A stretch of DNA of 64,000 nucleotides, from the NCBI RefSeq assembly GCF_021343995.1, contig NZ_JAJTTE010000017.1, forward strand, positions 62,001 through 126,000, read 5' to 3'. The first letter of the stretch is position 1. Every line of letters starts with the position of its first letter. Of this stretch, positions 15,437-23,782 are shown piece after piece. The position numbers and the translations under genes are program-made. The notes under the pieces were generated by a model, which saw nothing but the letters and a program-made list of their open reading frames with translations, was not told the origin of the DNA and did not search any database. Origin of the DNA: Pseudonocardia terrae (GTDB lineage: Bacteria > Actinomycetota > Actinomycetes > Mycobacteriales > Pseudonocardiaceae).

Positions 15437-18073
15437 TCAGGCGCGGACACCCATCCGGTGGGCGGCCGCGGCCGCCTCGCCGCGGGAGCGCACCCCCAGC
15501 TTCGCCAGGACCGCCGACACGTGATGGTCGGCGGTCCTCGGCGAGATCACCAGCCGCGCGGCGATGTCGGCGTTGCTCAGCCCCTCGGCGAGCAGCCCCA
15601 GCACGTCGAGCTGACGGGCGGTGAGGCCGGCCGGGTTCGCCCGCGTGGCGGGGGCCGGGCCGCGGGGGATCCCCACGACCCCGAGCGCGCGCAGCCGGGC
15701 GCGGAATCGGGCCGCGACGGCGGCCGCGCCCAGCTCGTCGAGCACGGGAAGGGCGGTGAGGAGGTCCGCCGGGGCGCCGGTGTCCCAGAGGGCGAGGGCG
15801 CGCTCGTACGGGCGGTCGCCCTCGTCGGGTCGGTCCTCCACGTCGTCGGGCAGGGGTGGCAGGGGCGGGAGGTCCGCCGCGGCCAGCCGTGCCGCCCAGC
15901 GCCGGAGCGGCCCGAGCGTCTGCCGCCTGCCGCTGAACTCCGTGGTGAGCAGCCGGGCGACGACCGGTCCGTCCAGCCGGGGATCGGGCCGGCGCAGCAG
16001 CCAGGCCTGCTCGGCGAGCGCCGCCACGGCCGCGGCGAGGACGGCGGGCGCGTCGAGGCCCGTCGCGATCCGCCACCCGATGTCGAGGTCCGGGTTCTCC
16101 GGGGGCGCGGAACGGCGTGCGGCCAGCACCCCGAGCACGAGCCGCGGCCACAGCCGGCCGAGCGGCATCTCGCCCCGGTCGAGGACGGCGCGCGCATCCT
16201 CCTCGGCCTCCGCCCAGCGGCCCTGCAGCAGCCGCAGCCGGGCCCGGACCCCGCGTTGCCACATCGTGCAGATCTGCACGTCCAGCCGCTCGCTGAGCGC
16301 GAGGGCCTCCGCGAGCACCGCGTCGGCCTCGGTGAACCGGCCCTGCTCGACGTCGAGGTGCGCGAGGTTGCTCACGGGTGCGGTCGCGAGCTCGTCGAGC
16401 TTCCGGGTCACGCCCGTGACGCTCGCGTCGAGGAGGTCGGTGCGAGCGGTGACGTCGCCGGCGAGCAGGCGGACGATGGAGAGTCCGATCGCGGCCGTGC
16501 CGTGCAGGGCGGGGTCCTGGAGCTCGCCGGCGATCCGTTGCGCGTCCTCGCCGGCCCGGGCGGCCCCGGACCCGTCGCCGCGATGGGCGGCCAGGTAGGC
16601 GTGGTTGGCCAGCGCGAACCCCCACTCCCGCGGGGCGTCCGCGGCGGCCAGGATCTCGCGCGCGGCGCGGTCGTGCTCGGCCGCGGTGGCGCCGTCGCCG
16701 TGGTACCAGGCGTAGTCCGAGATGATGCGGTGCCCGGTGCCGACGGCGATCGCGTCGCCGAGCTCGCGGCGGAGCGCGACGGCGCGGGTGAGCACGTCGA
16801 TCGCCTCCGCGAGCCGGTCGGTGAGGTAGAGCTCGGTGCCGAGGGCCTCCAGCAGCTCCGCGCGGGTCGCCGGTCCCGTGTCGACGGCCTCGTGTCCGGT
16901 CTCGTGTCCGGCCTCGTGTCCGAGCCCGCGTCCGGCGCCGTTCCCGGTGCCGGGTCCGGTGCCGTCGGCGCCGTCGTGTCCGGTGGCGGCGAGCGCGAGC
17001 CGGTACAGCTCGACGGCCTGCCGGTGGGCGCCGGAGCGGGCCGCATCGGCCGCGGCCGCCCGTGCGTGGCGCAGGACCCGCGGGACGTCGCCGGCCGCGG
17101 CGGCGTGATGGGCGAGGACGCTGGCGTCGCCGCCGGTCGCCTCCAGTGCGGCGATCATCGTGACGTGCCGCTCCGTGGCCGGGCCGGGCGCGGCGTCGAG
17201 CACCGCGGATCGGGCGATCTCGTGCCGGAAGGCCAGCCCGTCGCCGTGGCGGTCGACGAGCCCGGTGCCGACGAGCGCGTCCACGGTCGCGGGTGGCACG
17301 CCGAGGGCGGCCAGCAGCGCGGCGCCGACCGGCTCCGGCGTGCACGAGATCAGCTCGAGCCAGCGGCGCCGGTCCGGGTCGAGGACCGCCGCCCGGGCGA
17401 GCACGGCCTCCCGGACGCTCGCCGGCAGCCGTGACTCCGGCTGCGCCACGATCTGGCTGACGAAGAACGGGTTGCCGGCCGTGCGCCGGTGCACCTCGGC
17501 GGCGTCGAGCCCGCTGCCGTCGCACAGCTGCGCGACCGCAGCCCGGCTGAGCGGTGCCAGCTGGACGCGGCGGGCGTCCGGCAGGGAGACCAGGTCGCCG
17601 ATCACCGGAACCAGTGGGTGATCGGCGGCGAGCCCGTCGCGGTAGGAGAGCACCAGGAGCACGGGCAGCGCCGAGATGCGACGGCCGAGGTAGCGGACGA
17701 GGTCCGCGGTCGCCTCGTCCGCCCAGTGCATGTCCTCGATCACCAGCGTCCGCGGGCGGGCCCGCAGCGCCTCGAGCACCGCCGCGAACACCTCGTGCGG
17801 CGGTGCCCCGTCGGTGAGCAGCCCGCTCACGGCCGGCCCGAGCCCGTGCGCGACGTCGCGGAGCGGGCCGAGCGGCCGCGGGGTGGACAGCGCGTCGCAC
17901 ATCCCCCACAGCACCTGCTCCCGGGGGAGCTCGTCGGCGAGGGCACGCAGCAGGACCGTCTTGCCGATCCCGGCCTCGCCGGCGAGCAGCACCAGCCGGC
18001 CGCCGCCCTCGGCCGCACCGGCCGCCCGGTCGCGCACGACCGCCAGCGGATGGTCGCGCTCCAGGAGACGCAC
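15437..18073 (-). CDS. Large LuxR-family regulator with AAA/STAND ATPase (LAL type)
   Basis: The protein has 878 residues from a GTG at 18073 (MRLLERDHPLAVV). Walker A GEAGIGKT lies near residue 32 and the Walker B region reads TLVIEDMHWADEAT. A long helical/TPR-like middle follows, then a C-terminal LuxR HTH (LTARQLDVLGLLAEGLSNAD, RTADHHVSAVLAKLGV). LAL regulators are ATP-dependent activators, often of catabolic or secondary-metabolite genes, but the target is unknown. A Gly/His/Glu stretch near 16885-16920 is encoded by three 12-bp direct repeats (GHEA-type tetrapeptides), a recent-looking expansion in a linker. Confidence 0.93.
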   Translation of the reverse strand: MRLLERDHPLAVVRDRAAGAAEGGGRLVLLAGEAGIGKTVLLRALADELPREQVLWGMCDALSTPRPLGPLRDVAHGLGPAVSGLLTDGAPPHEVFAAVLEALRARPRTLVIEDMHWADEATADLVRYLGRRISALPVLLVLSYRDGLAADHPLVPVIGDLVSLPDARRVQLAPLSRAAVAQLCDGSGLDAAEVHRRTAGNPFFVSQIVAQPESRLPASVREAVLARAAVLDPDRRRWLELISCTPEPVGAALLAALGVPPATVDALVGTGLVDRHGDGLAFRHEIARSAVLDAAPGPATERHVTMIAALEATGGDASVLAHHAAAAGDVPRVLRHARAAAADAARSGAHRQAVELYRLALAATGHDGADGTGPGTGNGAGRGLGHEAGHETGHEAVDTGPATRAELLEALGTELYLTDRLAEAIDVLTRAVALRRELGDAIAVGTGHRIISDYAWYHGDGATAAEHDRAAREILAAADAPREWGFALANHAYLAAHRGDGSGAARAGEDAQRIAGELQDPALHGTAAIGLSIVRLLAGDVTARTDLLDASVTGVTRKLDELATAPVSNLAHLDVEQGRFTEADAVLAEALALSERLDVQICTMWQRGVRARLRLLQGRWAEAEEDARAVLDRGEMPLGRLWPRLVLGVLAARRSAPPENPDLDIGWRIATGLDAPAVLAAAVAALAEQAWLLRRPDPRLDGPVVARLLTTEFSGRRQTLGPLRRWAARLAAADLPPLPPLPDDVEDRPDEGDRPYERALALWDTGAPADLLTALPVLDELGAAAVAARFRARLRALGVVGIPRGPAPATRANPAGLTARQLDVLGLLAEGLSNADIAARLVISPRTADHHVSAVLAKLGVRSRGEAAAAAHRMGVRA

Positions 18074-18176
18074 CGGGCGAGCCTAGGAACGCCCGGACGG
18101 CCCGCGGTACCGGTCGAACGGCCCTGATCCGACCTTCGGCCCCAGACGAGACCTTTCGGCTGTGAACGGAATCGAC

Positions 18177-18917
18177 TCAGTCCGTGTAACCCGGGTCGGC
18201 CACGTGCACGACCGGGGCCCGGCCCTTCGGCTCCTCCCACTCCTCCTGGCGCCCCAGCGGGGTCAGGTCGAGCAGGTGGTAGCCGTGCATCATCTCCTCG
18301 ACGCCGCGGCCGTAGGCCGACCAGGTGTGGAAGACCTGCTCGCCGTCGCGGAGGAACGTGCTGATCGCCGGCTGCTCGCCGACGTAGTCGACCATCCAGT
18401 CGAGGCCGGCGGCCGACAGTTCCCCGGCGTCCCGGAAGTTGTAGTTCGCGGGCACGACGGCCGGGTCGAGCGTCGCGTGGAAGTCGTAGTTGAAGGTGCT
18501 GCCCTCGGACGAGTACCAGGGGAAGGTCCAGCTCCGGGCCTCGCGGACGGCCTGCAACGTCGGGTACGGCGCCCGCGACACCGCGGCGAAGGCCGTGTCC
18601 CGCCGCCCGAGGTGCTCGCGCACCCCCTCGCCCGTCTCGGCGGCCATGGCGCTGCAGCTGCGGCAGGGCTCGTCCCAGGCCGGGTCGTACATGAAGTGCT
18701 GCAGGATCAGCTGGCTCCGGCCCGCGAACAGGTCGAGCAGCCCGACCTCGCCGTCCGGCCCGGTGAAGCGGTAATCGCGCTCGACCCGCACCATCGGCAG
18801 CCGCCGCCGGTCCGCGGCGAGCACGTCCCGCGCCCTCGTCAGTTCCTTCTCGCGCAACAGCAGGGCCCGGCGTGCGGCCATCCACTCGTCTCGCGAGACC
18901 ACCTGCGGAAGTGCCAT
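18177..18917 (-). CDS. DUF899 thioredoxin-like protein
   Basis: The protein has 246 residues with the DUF899 hallmarks: an N-terminal helix SRDEWMAARRALLLREKELT, the strand FAGRSQLILQHFMYDPAWDE, the cysteine pair CRSC, and the C-terminal WSAYGRGVEEMMHGYHLLDL. The family has a peroxiredoxin/thioredoxin-like fold and is usually found with HxlR or ArsR regulators, as here. A redox role is likely but unproven. Two HxlR-type operators lie directly upstream. Confidence 0.92.
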   Translation of the reverse strand: MALPQVVSRDEWMAARRALLLREKELTRARDVLAADRRRLPMVRVERDYRFTGPDGEVGLLDLFAGRSQLILQHFMYDPAWDEPCRSCSAMAAETGEGVREHLGRRDTAFAAVSRAPYPTLQAVREARSWTFPWYSSEGSTFNYDFHATLDPAVVPANYNFRDAGELSAAGLDWMVDYVGEQPAISTFLRDGEQVFHTWSAYGRGVEEMMHGYHLLDLTPLGRQEEWEEPKGRAPVVHVADPGYTD

Positions 18918-18940
18918 CGTCCTCGTCCCCTTCGGATCGG

Positions 18941-18986
18941 CTTGCGTGATGCAAGTACGGTAGCGATGAGACTTGCATCACGCAAG
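18941..18986. promoter_or_regulatory. Paired operators between DUF899 and HxlR genes
   Basis: A perfect 16-bp inverted repeat, CTTGCGTGATGCAAGT (18941-18956) and ACTTGCATCACGCAAG (18971-18986), has a 14-bp spacer. Each arm is itself a palindrome of the form CTTGC-N5-GCAAG, with centres 31 bp (about three helical turns) apart. The right site overlaps a candidate promoter for hxlR: TTGCAT at 18973 and TATCCT at 18998, seven bases before its GTG. Binding by the HxlR protein would repress both genes. Confidence 0.75.
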
Positions 18987-19009
18987 CGGATGGGGCTTAT
19001 CCTGGGCCC

Positions 19010-19468
19010 GTGCTGGGACGTCTGTACGAGCGGGAGAACTGTTCGGCGGCGCGCGCCCTCGAGCTGGTGGGTGAGCGCTGGAGCCTGCTGATCATCCGGA
19101 ACGCCGTGTTCGCCGACATGACCCGCTTCTCGGACTTCGAGCGCCGGCTCGGCATCGCGCCGAACGTCCTCGCCAAGCGCCTCGAGGGCTTCGTGGCCGC
19201 CGGGCTGATGGAGGAGCGCACGGAGGGCTACGTGCTCACCCGCAAGGGCCGCGAGCTGGGTGCGGTGATCGTGGCGCTGACCGAGTGGGGCGACCGCTGG
19301 GCCGCCCCCGACGGCCCCCCGGTCCTCTTCACCCACGACGAGTGCGGCGGCGCGGTCCACCTCACGGCCACCTGCGAGGGGTGCGGCGGCTCGCCGGACA
19401 TCGCCGAGATCGTCGCCAACCCCGGCCCGGGTGCCGATCCCGACCGCCTGCCGGGCCGAGCCAGCTGA
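19010..19468 (+). CDS. HxlR-family transcriptional regulator
   Basis: The protein has 152 residues with the HxlR winged helix: CSAARALELVGERWSLLIIR, FSDFERRLGIAPNVLAKRL and the wing YVLTRKGREL. The cysteine near residue 11 (ENCSAA) is where redox- or aldehyde-sensing HxlR proteins react. A C-terminal tail has a CEGCGG pair that could bind metal. The GTG at 19010 lies seven bases behind a TATCCT -10-like element, so the transcript may be leaderless. It diverges from the DUF899 gene and probably controls it. Confidence 0.93.
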   Translation: MLGRLYERENCSAARALELVGERWSLLIIRNAVFADMTRFSDFERRLGIAPNVLAKRLEGFVAAGLMEERTEGYVLTRKGRELGAVIVALTEWGDRWAAPDGPPVLFTHDECGGAVHLTATCEGCGGSPDIAEIVANPGPGADPDRLPGRAS

Positions 19469-19501
19469 GGGCGGTCCCCGGCACGGCCTCCCGCCGGCCC
19501 A

Positions 19502-19822
19502 TGATCCATCCGAGGTCACAGGAGCGCTGTCCGGGCGACGCTGCGGTTCCTCTCGGGCGAGTTGATCGATGCGAGCGTCACCGGAGGGTTGCTTTCACGG
19601 CCTCCGTGTCCCACCCGGAATGATCAAGAACAGGGACGATCGCGGGCAGCTCGCCTCGGCCGTCCTGGCGCTTGATCCATCCGAGGGTCACAGGAGCGCT
19701 GTCCGGACGACGCTGCAGTTCCTCTCGGCCGGGCTGATCGATCCGAGTGTCACTCGAGGGTCGCCGCCACAACCCTCGCGTCCCGCTCGGAACGATCATG
19801 GACCGGGACGACTGCAGGCAGC
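19502..19822. repeat. Two diverged 125-150 bp direct repeats with inverted termini
   Basis: The 426-bp gene-free stretch 19469-19894 contains two copies of one unit, at 19502-19650 and 19673-19822, about 80% alike by eye. The inner part of each (19502-19626 and 19673-19798) begins TGATCCATCCGAG and ends in an imperfect inverted copy (CTCGGAACGATCA in copy 2). A related head, TGATCGAT-CGAG-GTCAC, recurs inside each copy at 19563 and 19735. The second copy contains the hairpin CGAGTGTCACTCG. No coding potential is convincing. Confidence 0.75.
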
Positions 19823-19894
19823 CGTCCCAACCGCGCGCGCGTGCTGCCACCGGCCTGACACCCCGTCCGGGCGCGGTGTCAGGCCGGGTCGGCC

Positions 19895-20386
19895 TCACCG
19901 GTAGTTCGTGAACTGCAGGGCGATGCCGAAGTCCTTGCCCTTCAGCAGCGCGATGACGGCCTGCAGGTCGTCCTTCTTCTTTCCCGAGACGCGCAGCTGG
20001 TCGCCCTGGATCTGGGCCTGGACGCCCTTGAGCTTCTCGTCGCGGATGGTCTTGCTGATCTCCTTGGCCTTGTCCGAGGCGATGCCCTGGAGGATCTTGC
20101 CGGTGACCTTGTAGATCTTGCCCGACGGCGCGGGCTCGCCCACCTCGAAGGCCTTCAGGGAGATGTTCCGCTTGATCAGCTTCTCCTTGAAGACGTCGAC
20201 CGCCGCCTTGAGTCGCTCCTCCGTGCCGGACTCGAGGGTGATCGCCTCCTCGCCGGCCCAGCTGATCGAGGTGTCGGTGCCCCGGAAGTCGAACCGCTGG
20301 GAGAGCTCCTTCGCGGCCTGGTTGAGGGCGTTGTCGACCTCCTGCCGATCGACCTTGCTCACCACGTCGAACGACGGGTCGGCCAT
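19895..20386 (-). CDS. yajQ: YajQ-family cyclic-di-GMP/nucleotide-binding protein
   Basis: The protein has 163 residues, the normal YajQ length. It opens [20 protein letters not shown] and carries [23 protein letters not shown] and the C-terminal [20 protein letters not shown] with the terminal QFTNYR. YajQ proteins have two ferredoxin-like domains. In some bacteria they bind cyclic-di-GMP and modulate transcription; in actinobacteria the role is not established. The ATG at 20386 is preceded by GAGGAG. It diverges from tRNA-Tyr. Confidence 0.96.
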   Translation of the reverse strand: MADPSFDVVSKVDRQEVDNALNQAAKELSQRFDFRGTDTSISWAGEEAITLESGTEERLKAAVDVFKEKLIKRNISLKAFEVGEPAPSGKIYKVTGKILQGIASDKAKEISKTIRDEKLKGVQAQIQGDQLRVSGKKKDDLQAVIALLKGKDFGIALQFTNYR

Positions 20387-20477
20387 GGGCTCCTCCTCGC
20401 TGACGGCCCCCCTCGTGGGGACCGGATCTCGCTGTCGTATCCTTCTCCCTGCACGTCGGCGAGGCCGACGGCACCCC

Positions 20478-20559
20478 GGCAGGTTGCCCGAGTGGCCAAA
20501 GGGAGCGGACTGTAAATCCGTCGGCTTAGCCTACGAAGGTTCGAATCCTTCACCTGCCA
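20478..20559 (+). tRNA. tRNA-Tyr (anticodon GTA)
   Basis: The acceptor arms GGCAGGT (20478) and ACCTGCC pair perfectly. The anticodon loop CTGTAAA contains GTA. There is a long type II variable arm, as expected for bacterial tRNA-Tyr, and a TTCGAATC T loop. CCA is not encoded. A TATCCT -10-like element lies at 20438. Confidence 0.96.
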
Positions 20560-20571
20560 CACCCTCGGGGT

Positions 20572-20609
20572 ACGGCCCCTGACCAGCGGAGACGCGGGTC
20601 AGGGGCCGT
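20572..20609 (+). terminator. Rho-independent-type hairpin after tRNA-Tyr
   Basis: A perfect 13-bp stem ACGGCCCCTGACC / GGTCAGGGGCCGT with a 12-nt loop, followed by TCTCGTGT, starts 13 bases after the tRNA. Confidence 0.85.
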
Positions 20610-20738
20610 TCTCGTGTGATCAGGCGCGAGGAGATCGCCCACCTTCCCGGGCGGTCCGCCGGTCACCCGGCCTCGGTCGAGACGAAGACGGCTGTGCCCG
20701 GACATCCGTCGGACCGTGGGCGCAGGCGTCCACCGGAC

Positions 20739-21263
20739 TCAGATCCCGAACGGCGCCGCGTACCGGACCGTCCCCGCCGGCAGCGGGTCGTCGGTGAGGG
20801 CGAGGGCCATGAGCGCCTCCTCCGGCACCTCCGCGGCGAGCCGGATGCCGTGCGCCGAGGCACGGCCGAAGCCGAAGCGCGGATAGTAGCCCGGGTGTCC
20901 GAGCACGATCACGAACCGCTCGCCCCGCTCCCGCGCCGCGGCCAGCGCCGCCCGGATCGCGGCGCTCCCGGCGCCCGAGCGTTGATGGGCGGGCAGCACG
21001 GAGCAGGGGGCGAGGCAGAGCGCCGGCACCCCGCCGACGTGGCAGCGGGTCAGCAGGGCGTGTCCGACGATTTCCCCGTCCGGCGCCTCGGCGACGACCG
21101 ACAGCCCGTCGAGCCACGCGGAGTCGACCCGGAGGGCGTCGACGAGATCGGCCTCGCCGGGCGAGCCGAACGCGGCCAGCACCACCCGTCGCACCGCCGG
21201 CCCGTCGCCGGGCCCCTCCGGCCGCGTGGTCCAGCGCGTGCGGTGGTCCTCGGTCCGGCCCAT
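20739..21263 (-). CDS. GNAT-family N-acetyltransferase
   Basis: The protein has 174 residues from the ATG at 21263, which has a GGGAGG ribosome-binding site. It shows the GNAT core: LSVVAEAPDGEIVGHALLTR, then the CoA-binding V-x-P followed by QRSGAGSAAIRAAL in place of Q-x-x-G-x-G/A, then FVIVLGHPGYYPRFGF. This version (GHPxYYPRFGF) is the YhbS-like subgroup. The acceptor substrate is unknown. It lies convergent to tRNA-Tyr and divergent from the nitrilase homologue. Confidence 0.93.
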   Translation of the reverse strand: MGRTEDHRTRWTTRPEGPGDGPAVRRVVLAAFGSPGEADLVDALRVDSAWLDGLSVVAEAPDGEIVGHALLTRCHVGGVPALCLAPCSVLPAHQRSGAGSAAIRAALAAARERGERFVIVLGHPGYYPRFGFGRASAHGIRLAAEVPEEALMALALTDDPLPAGTVRYAAPFGI

Positions 21264-21295
21264 GCCGTGATCCTCCCAGCGGATAGCGTGCGTCC

Positions 21296-22087
21296 GTGCC
21301 TCCGAGGCTGCCCCTGACCGTCGTCGCCGCCCAGCCGCCCTGCACCGCTCGTGACGTCGCGGCCAACGCCCGTGCCCACGCCGACACGGTCCGCCGGGCC
21401 GGCGCACGCCTGGTCGTCTTCCCCGAGCTGTCGCTGACCGGCTACGAGCTCGACGCCCCGGTGCTCGATCCCGCCGACCCACGGCTCACCCCGTTGGTCG
21501 AGGCCTGCGCCGACACCGGCGCCCTGGCCCTCGCCGGCGCCCCGGTGCCCCTCGACGGCGCCCCGGTGCCCCTCGCCGGCGCCCCGGTGCCCCTCGACGG
21601 CGGCGCGCCCCTCGACGGCGGCGCGCCCCTCGACGGGGGCGGCCGCTCGCTCGGCGTGCTCGCCGTCGACGGCACGGGCGCGTGGGTCGCCTACCGCACG
21701 ATGTGCCTGGCCGGGGCGGAGCCCGCGCACTTCACCGCCGGGACCGGGCCCGGTGTCGTGGCGGTCGACGGCTGGCGGCTCGGGCTCGCGGTCTGCCGGG
21801 ACATGGGGGTGCCGGAGCAGGCGGCGCGCACGGCCGCGCTCGGGATCGACGCGTACGTGGCGGGCGCCGTCGACATCCCGGAGGACGCCGCGGTGCAGGA
21901 GGAAAGGGCCCGGCGCATCGGCCGCGACCACGGCGTGCCGGTCGTGGTGGCCGGCTTCGCCGGCCCGACCGGCGGCGGCTACGACCGGACCGCGGGCCGA
22001 TCGGGGGTCTGGGCGGCCGACGGCACGGCGCTCGCGCGGTGCGGGGCCGCGTCCGGCGAGACCGCCCGCGCGGTGCTCGTGGCCTGA
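21296..22087 (+). CDS. Carbon-nitrogen hydrolase (nitrilase) homologue without any lysine
   Basis: The protein has 263 residues from GTG 21296. The nitrilase fold is clear: FPELSLTGYE with catalytic Glu E44, and LGLAVCRDMGVPEQAAR with nucleophile C167. The catalytic lysine, normally in a YRK..L motif, is replaced by T135 in AYRTMCL. The whole protein contains no lysine at all, so the Glu-Lys-Cys triad is incomplete. Residues 81-113 are a proline/glycine repeat encoded by tandem DNA repeats between the Glu and Lys segments. The protein may be an inactive or altered amidase; loss of function or a binding role is equally possible. Confidence 0.88.
   Translation: MPPRLPLTVVAAQPPCTARDVAANARAHADTVRRAGARLVVFPELSLTGYELDAPVLDPADPRLTPLVEACADTGALALAGAPVPLDGAPVPLAGAPVPLDGGAPLDGGAPLDGGGRSLGVLAVDGTGAWVAYRTMCLAGAEPAHFTAGTGPGVVAVDGWRLGLAVCRDMGVPEQAARTAALGIDAYVAGAVDIPEDAAVQEERARRIGRDHGVPVVVAGFAGPTGGGYDRTAGRSGVWAADGTALARCGAASGETARAVLVA
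21536..21634 (+). repeat. In-frame tandem repeat inside the nitrilase homologue
   Basis: Three 21-bp units (21536, 21557, 21578; GGCGCCCCGGTGCCCCTCG core) are followed by two identical 18-bp units (21599, 21617; GGCGGCGCGCCCCTCGAC). All are multiples of three, so copy-number change keeps the frame. They encode GAPVPLD/A and GGAPLD units. Confidence 0.95.
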
Positions 22088-22129
22088 CCGGCGCAGACGC
22101 GGCGGCCGGGTCGCCGTAGCATCCGCGCC

Positions 22130-22528
22130 GTGGCGGAGTACAGGATCTCGGAGGTCGCGGGCCTGCTCGGGGTCAGTGACGACACGGTGCGCCGGTGGAT
22201 CGAGGCCGGCACGTTGCCGGTGCACCTCGACGCCTCGCGGCGCAAGGTCGTCGACGGGGCCTCGCTGGCGGCGTTCACCCGTCAGCACGCGACCGCGGCC
22301 CCGGACCCCTCGGACGTGCACACCTCCGCGCGCAACCGGATGGTCGGCCTGGTGACCGAGGTCGTCACGGACAAGGTCATGGCCCAGGTCGAGATGCAGT
22401 GCGGTCCGCACCGGGTGGTGTCGCTGATGAGCCGCGAGGCGGTCGAGGAGCTCGGCCTGCAGCCCGGCTCGCTCGCCGTCGCGGTGATCAAGTCGACGAA
22501 CGTCGTGGTCGAGACGCCCCGGCGCTGA
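22130..22528 (+). CDS. Helix-turn-helix plus TOBE-domain molybdate-type binding protein
   Basis: The protein has 132 residues. A MerR/excisionase-like HTH (YRISEVAGLLGVSDDTVRRW) occupies the first 55. A single TOBE/Mop domain follows at about 68-130 (RNRMVGLVTEVVTDKVMAQV, LGLQPGSLAVAVIKSTNVVV). Mop domains bind molybdate or related oxyanions. Stand-alone HTH-TOBE proteins are common in actinobacteria and probably sense molybdate, but no transporter is adjacent. The GTG at 22130 is the first sensible start. It overlaps the convergent methyltransferase by 41 bp. Confidence 0.92.
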   Translation: MAEYRISEVAGLLGVSDDTVRRWIEAGTLPVHLDASRRKVVDGASLAAFTRQHATAAPDPSDVHTSARNRMVGLVTEVVTDKVMAQVEMQCGPHRVVSLMSREAVEELGLQPGSLAVAVIKSTNVVVETPRR

Positions 22529-23288
22529 TCCCGACCACGACGGTGGCGTCGAGCTCCTCGGAGCGGGTCATCGCGGTGCCCATGCCGTGCACGACCATCG
22601 CCGCCGCGGTGCCGGGTGCCTGCCGTCGCGAGGTCTCGATCAGCAGCAGCCCCCCGGGCCGCAGCCAGCGGGGTGCGAGCGCGGCGATGCGCCGGTGCAG
22701 GTCGAGGCCGTCGGTGCCACCGTCCAGGGCGATGAGCGGCTCGTGGTCGCGGGCCTCCGAGGGCATGAGCGGGACCTCGGCCGACGGCACGTAGGGCGCG
22801 TTGGCGAGCAGCAGGTCGACCCGGCCGCGCAGGTCGGTGGGCAGGGCCGCGTCGAGGTCGCCCTCGTGCACGTGCCCGCCGCGGGGCTCCAGGTTGCGCC
22901 GCGCACAGCGCACCGCCGCGGGGTCGACGTCCGCCGCGTGCACCTCCGCCCCCGGCAGCTCGACGGCCAGCGCGGTCGCCACCGCCCCCGAGCCGCAGCA
23001 GAGGTCCACGATCACAGCATCCGGAGGGGCCAGCGCCACGCCCTGCTCCACCAGCAGCTCGGTGCGCCGGCGCGGCACGAAGACCCCCTCGTCGACGACG
23101 ATCCGCAGCCCGCGGAACTCTGCCCAGCCCACGACGTGCTCCAGCGGGACGCCCGCGACGCGCCGGGCGAGCATGTCCTCCAGCTCCTCCGGGGACCCCG
23201 CGGACCCGGCCAGGACCTCGGCCTCCTCCTCGGCGAACACACACCCGGCCGCCCGCAGCGCCCCGACCAGGGCCTCGCTCGATCGCAC
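22488..23288 (-). CDS. Putative protein N5-glutamine methyltransferase (HemK/PrmC-like)
   Basis: The protein has 266 residues from GTG 23288. An N-terminal helical domain precedes a class I SAM fold with motif I IVDLCCGSGAVATALAVE and motif II VHAADVDPAAVRCARRNL. Motif IV is NAPYVPS where canonical PrmC has NPPY, which occurs in an actinobacterial subgroup. PrmC-type enzymes methylate the GGQ glutamine of release factors. With the altered motif and no neighbouring prfA, this one may act on another target. Confidence 0.88.
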   Translation of the reverse strand: MRSSEALVGALRAAGCVFAEEEAEVLAGSAGSPEELEDMLARRVAGVPLEHVVGWAEFRGLRIVVDEGVFVPRRRTELLVEQGVALAPPDAVIVDLCCGSGAVATALAVELPGAEVHAADVDPAAVRCARRNLEPRGGHVHEGDLDAALPTDLRGRVDLLLANAPYVPSAEVPLMPSEARDHEPLIALDGGTDGLDLHRRIAALAPRWLRPGGLLLIETSRRQAPGTAAAMVVHGMGTAMTRSEELDATVVVGISAGASRPRRSST

Positions 23289-23307
23289 GGGAGGGCATTA
23301 TCACGGA

Positions 23308-23751
23308 ATGACCCAGCTGGACGGCGCGGTCCTGCTCCCCGACGGGACCCCGGTCCGCGGGCGGGGCCGCCGCGACCCCCTGCCCGACGGGCCGCTGCCC
23401 GAGTTCTCCCTCTGCCTCGGCCGCCCCGGGCACGACGACGAGCCGGACTGGCCCGCGGCCTGGATCGTCTGGCCGGACTTCCGCGTGCCCCGCGACCGGG
23501 ACGGCGCCACCGCGGCGATCGTCGACGCCTACGAACGCGCCCGCTCGGGCCTGCGGGTCGAGGTCAGCTGCACGGGCGGGACCGGCCGGACGGGCACGGT
23601 GATCGCGTGCATGGCCGTGCTCGCCGGGCACCCCGGGGCCGAGGCCGTGGCCTGGGCCCGGGCGCACTACCGGCCGCGGGCCGTCGAGACGCCCTGGCAG
23701 CGGCGGTGGGTCCGGGCGTTCGCGGAGCGGGTGGCCCGGCGCCCCGGCTGA
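23308..23751 (+). CDS. Protein-tyrosine-phosphatase-like protein
   Basis: The protein has 147 residues. The phosphatase loop C-x5-R is present as SCTGGTGRTGT, with C88 and R94. The common preceding histidine is replaced by serine. A conserved Asp-containing loop (WPDFRVPRD) could supply the general acid. It fits small dual-specificity/PTP-like proteins acting in the cytoplasm. The ATG at 23308 lies 20 bp from the divergent methyltransferase start. Confidence 0.85.
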   Translation: MTQLDGAVLLPDGTPVRGRGRRDPLPDGPLPEFSLCLGRPGHDDEPDWPAAWIVWPDFRVPRDRDGATAAIVDAYERARSGLRVEVSCTGGTGRTGTVIACMAVLAGHPGAEAVAWARAHYRPRAVETPWQRRWVRAFAERVARRPG

Positions 23752-23782
23752 GCCGGCGCCCGTCCGGGGTGGTCCCGCGACG

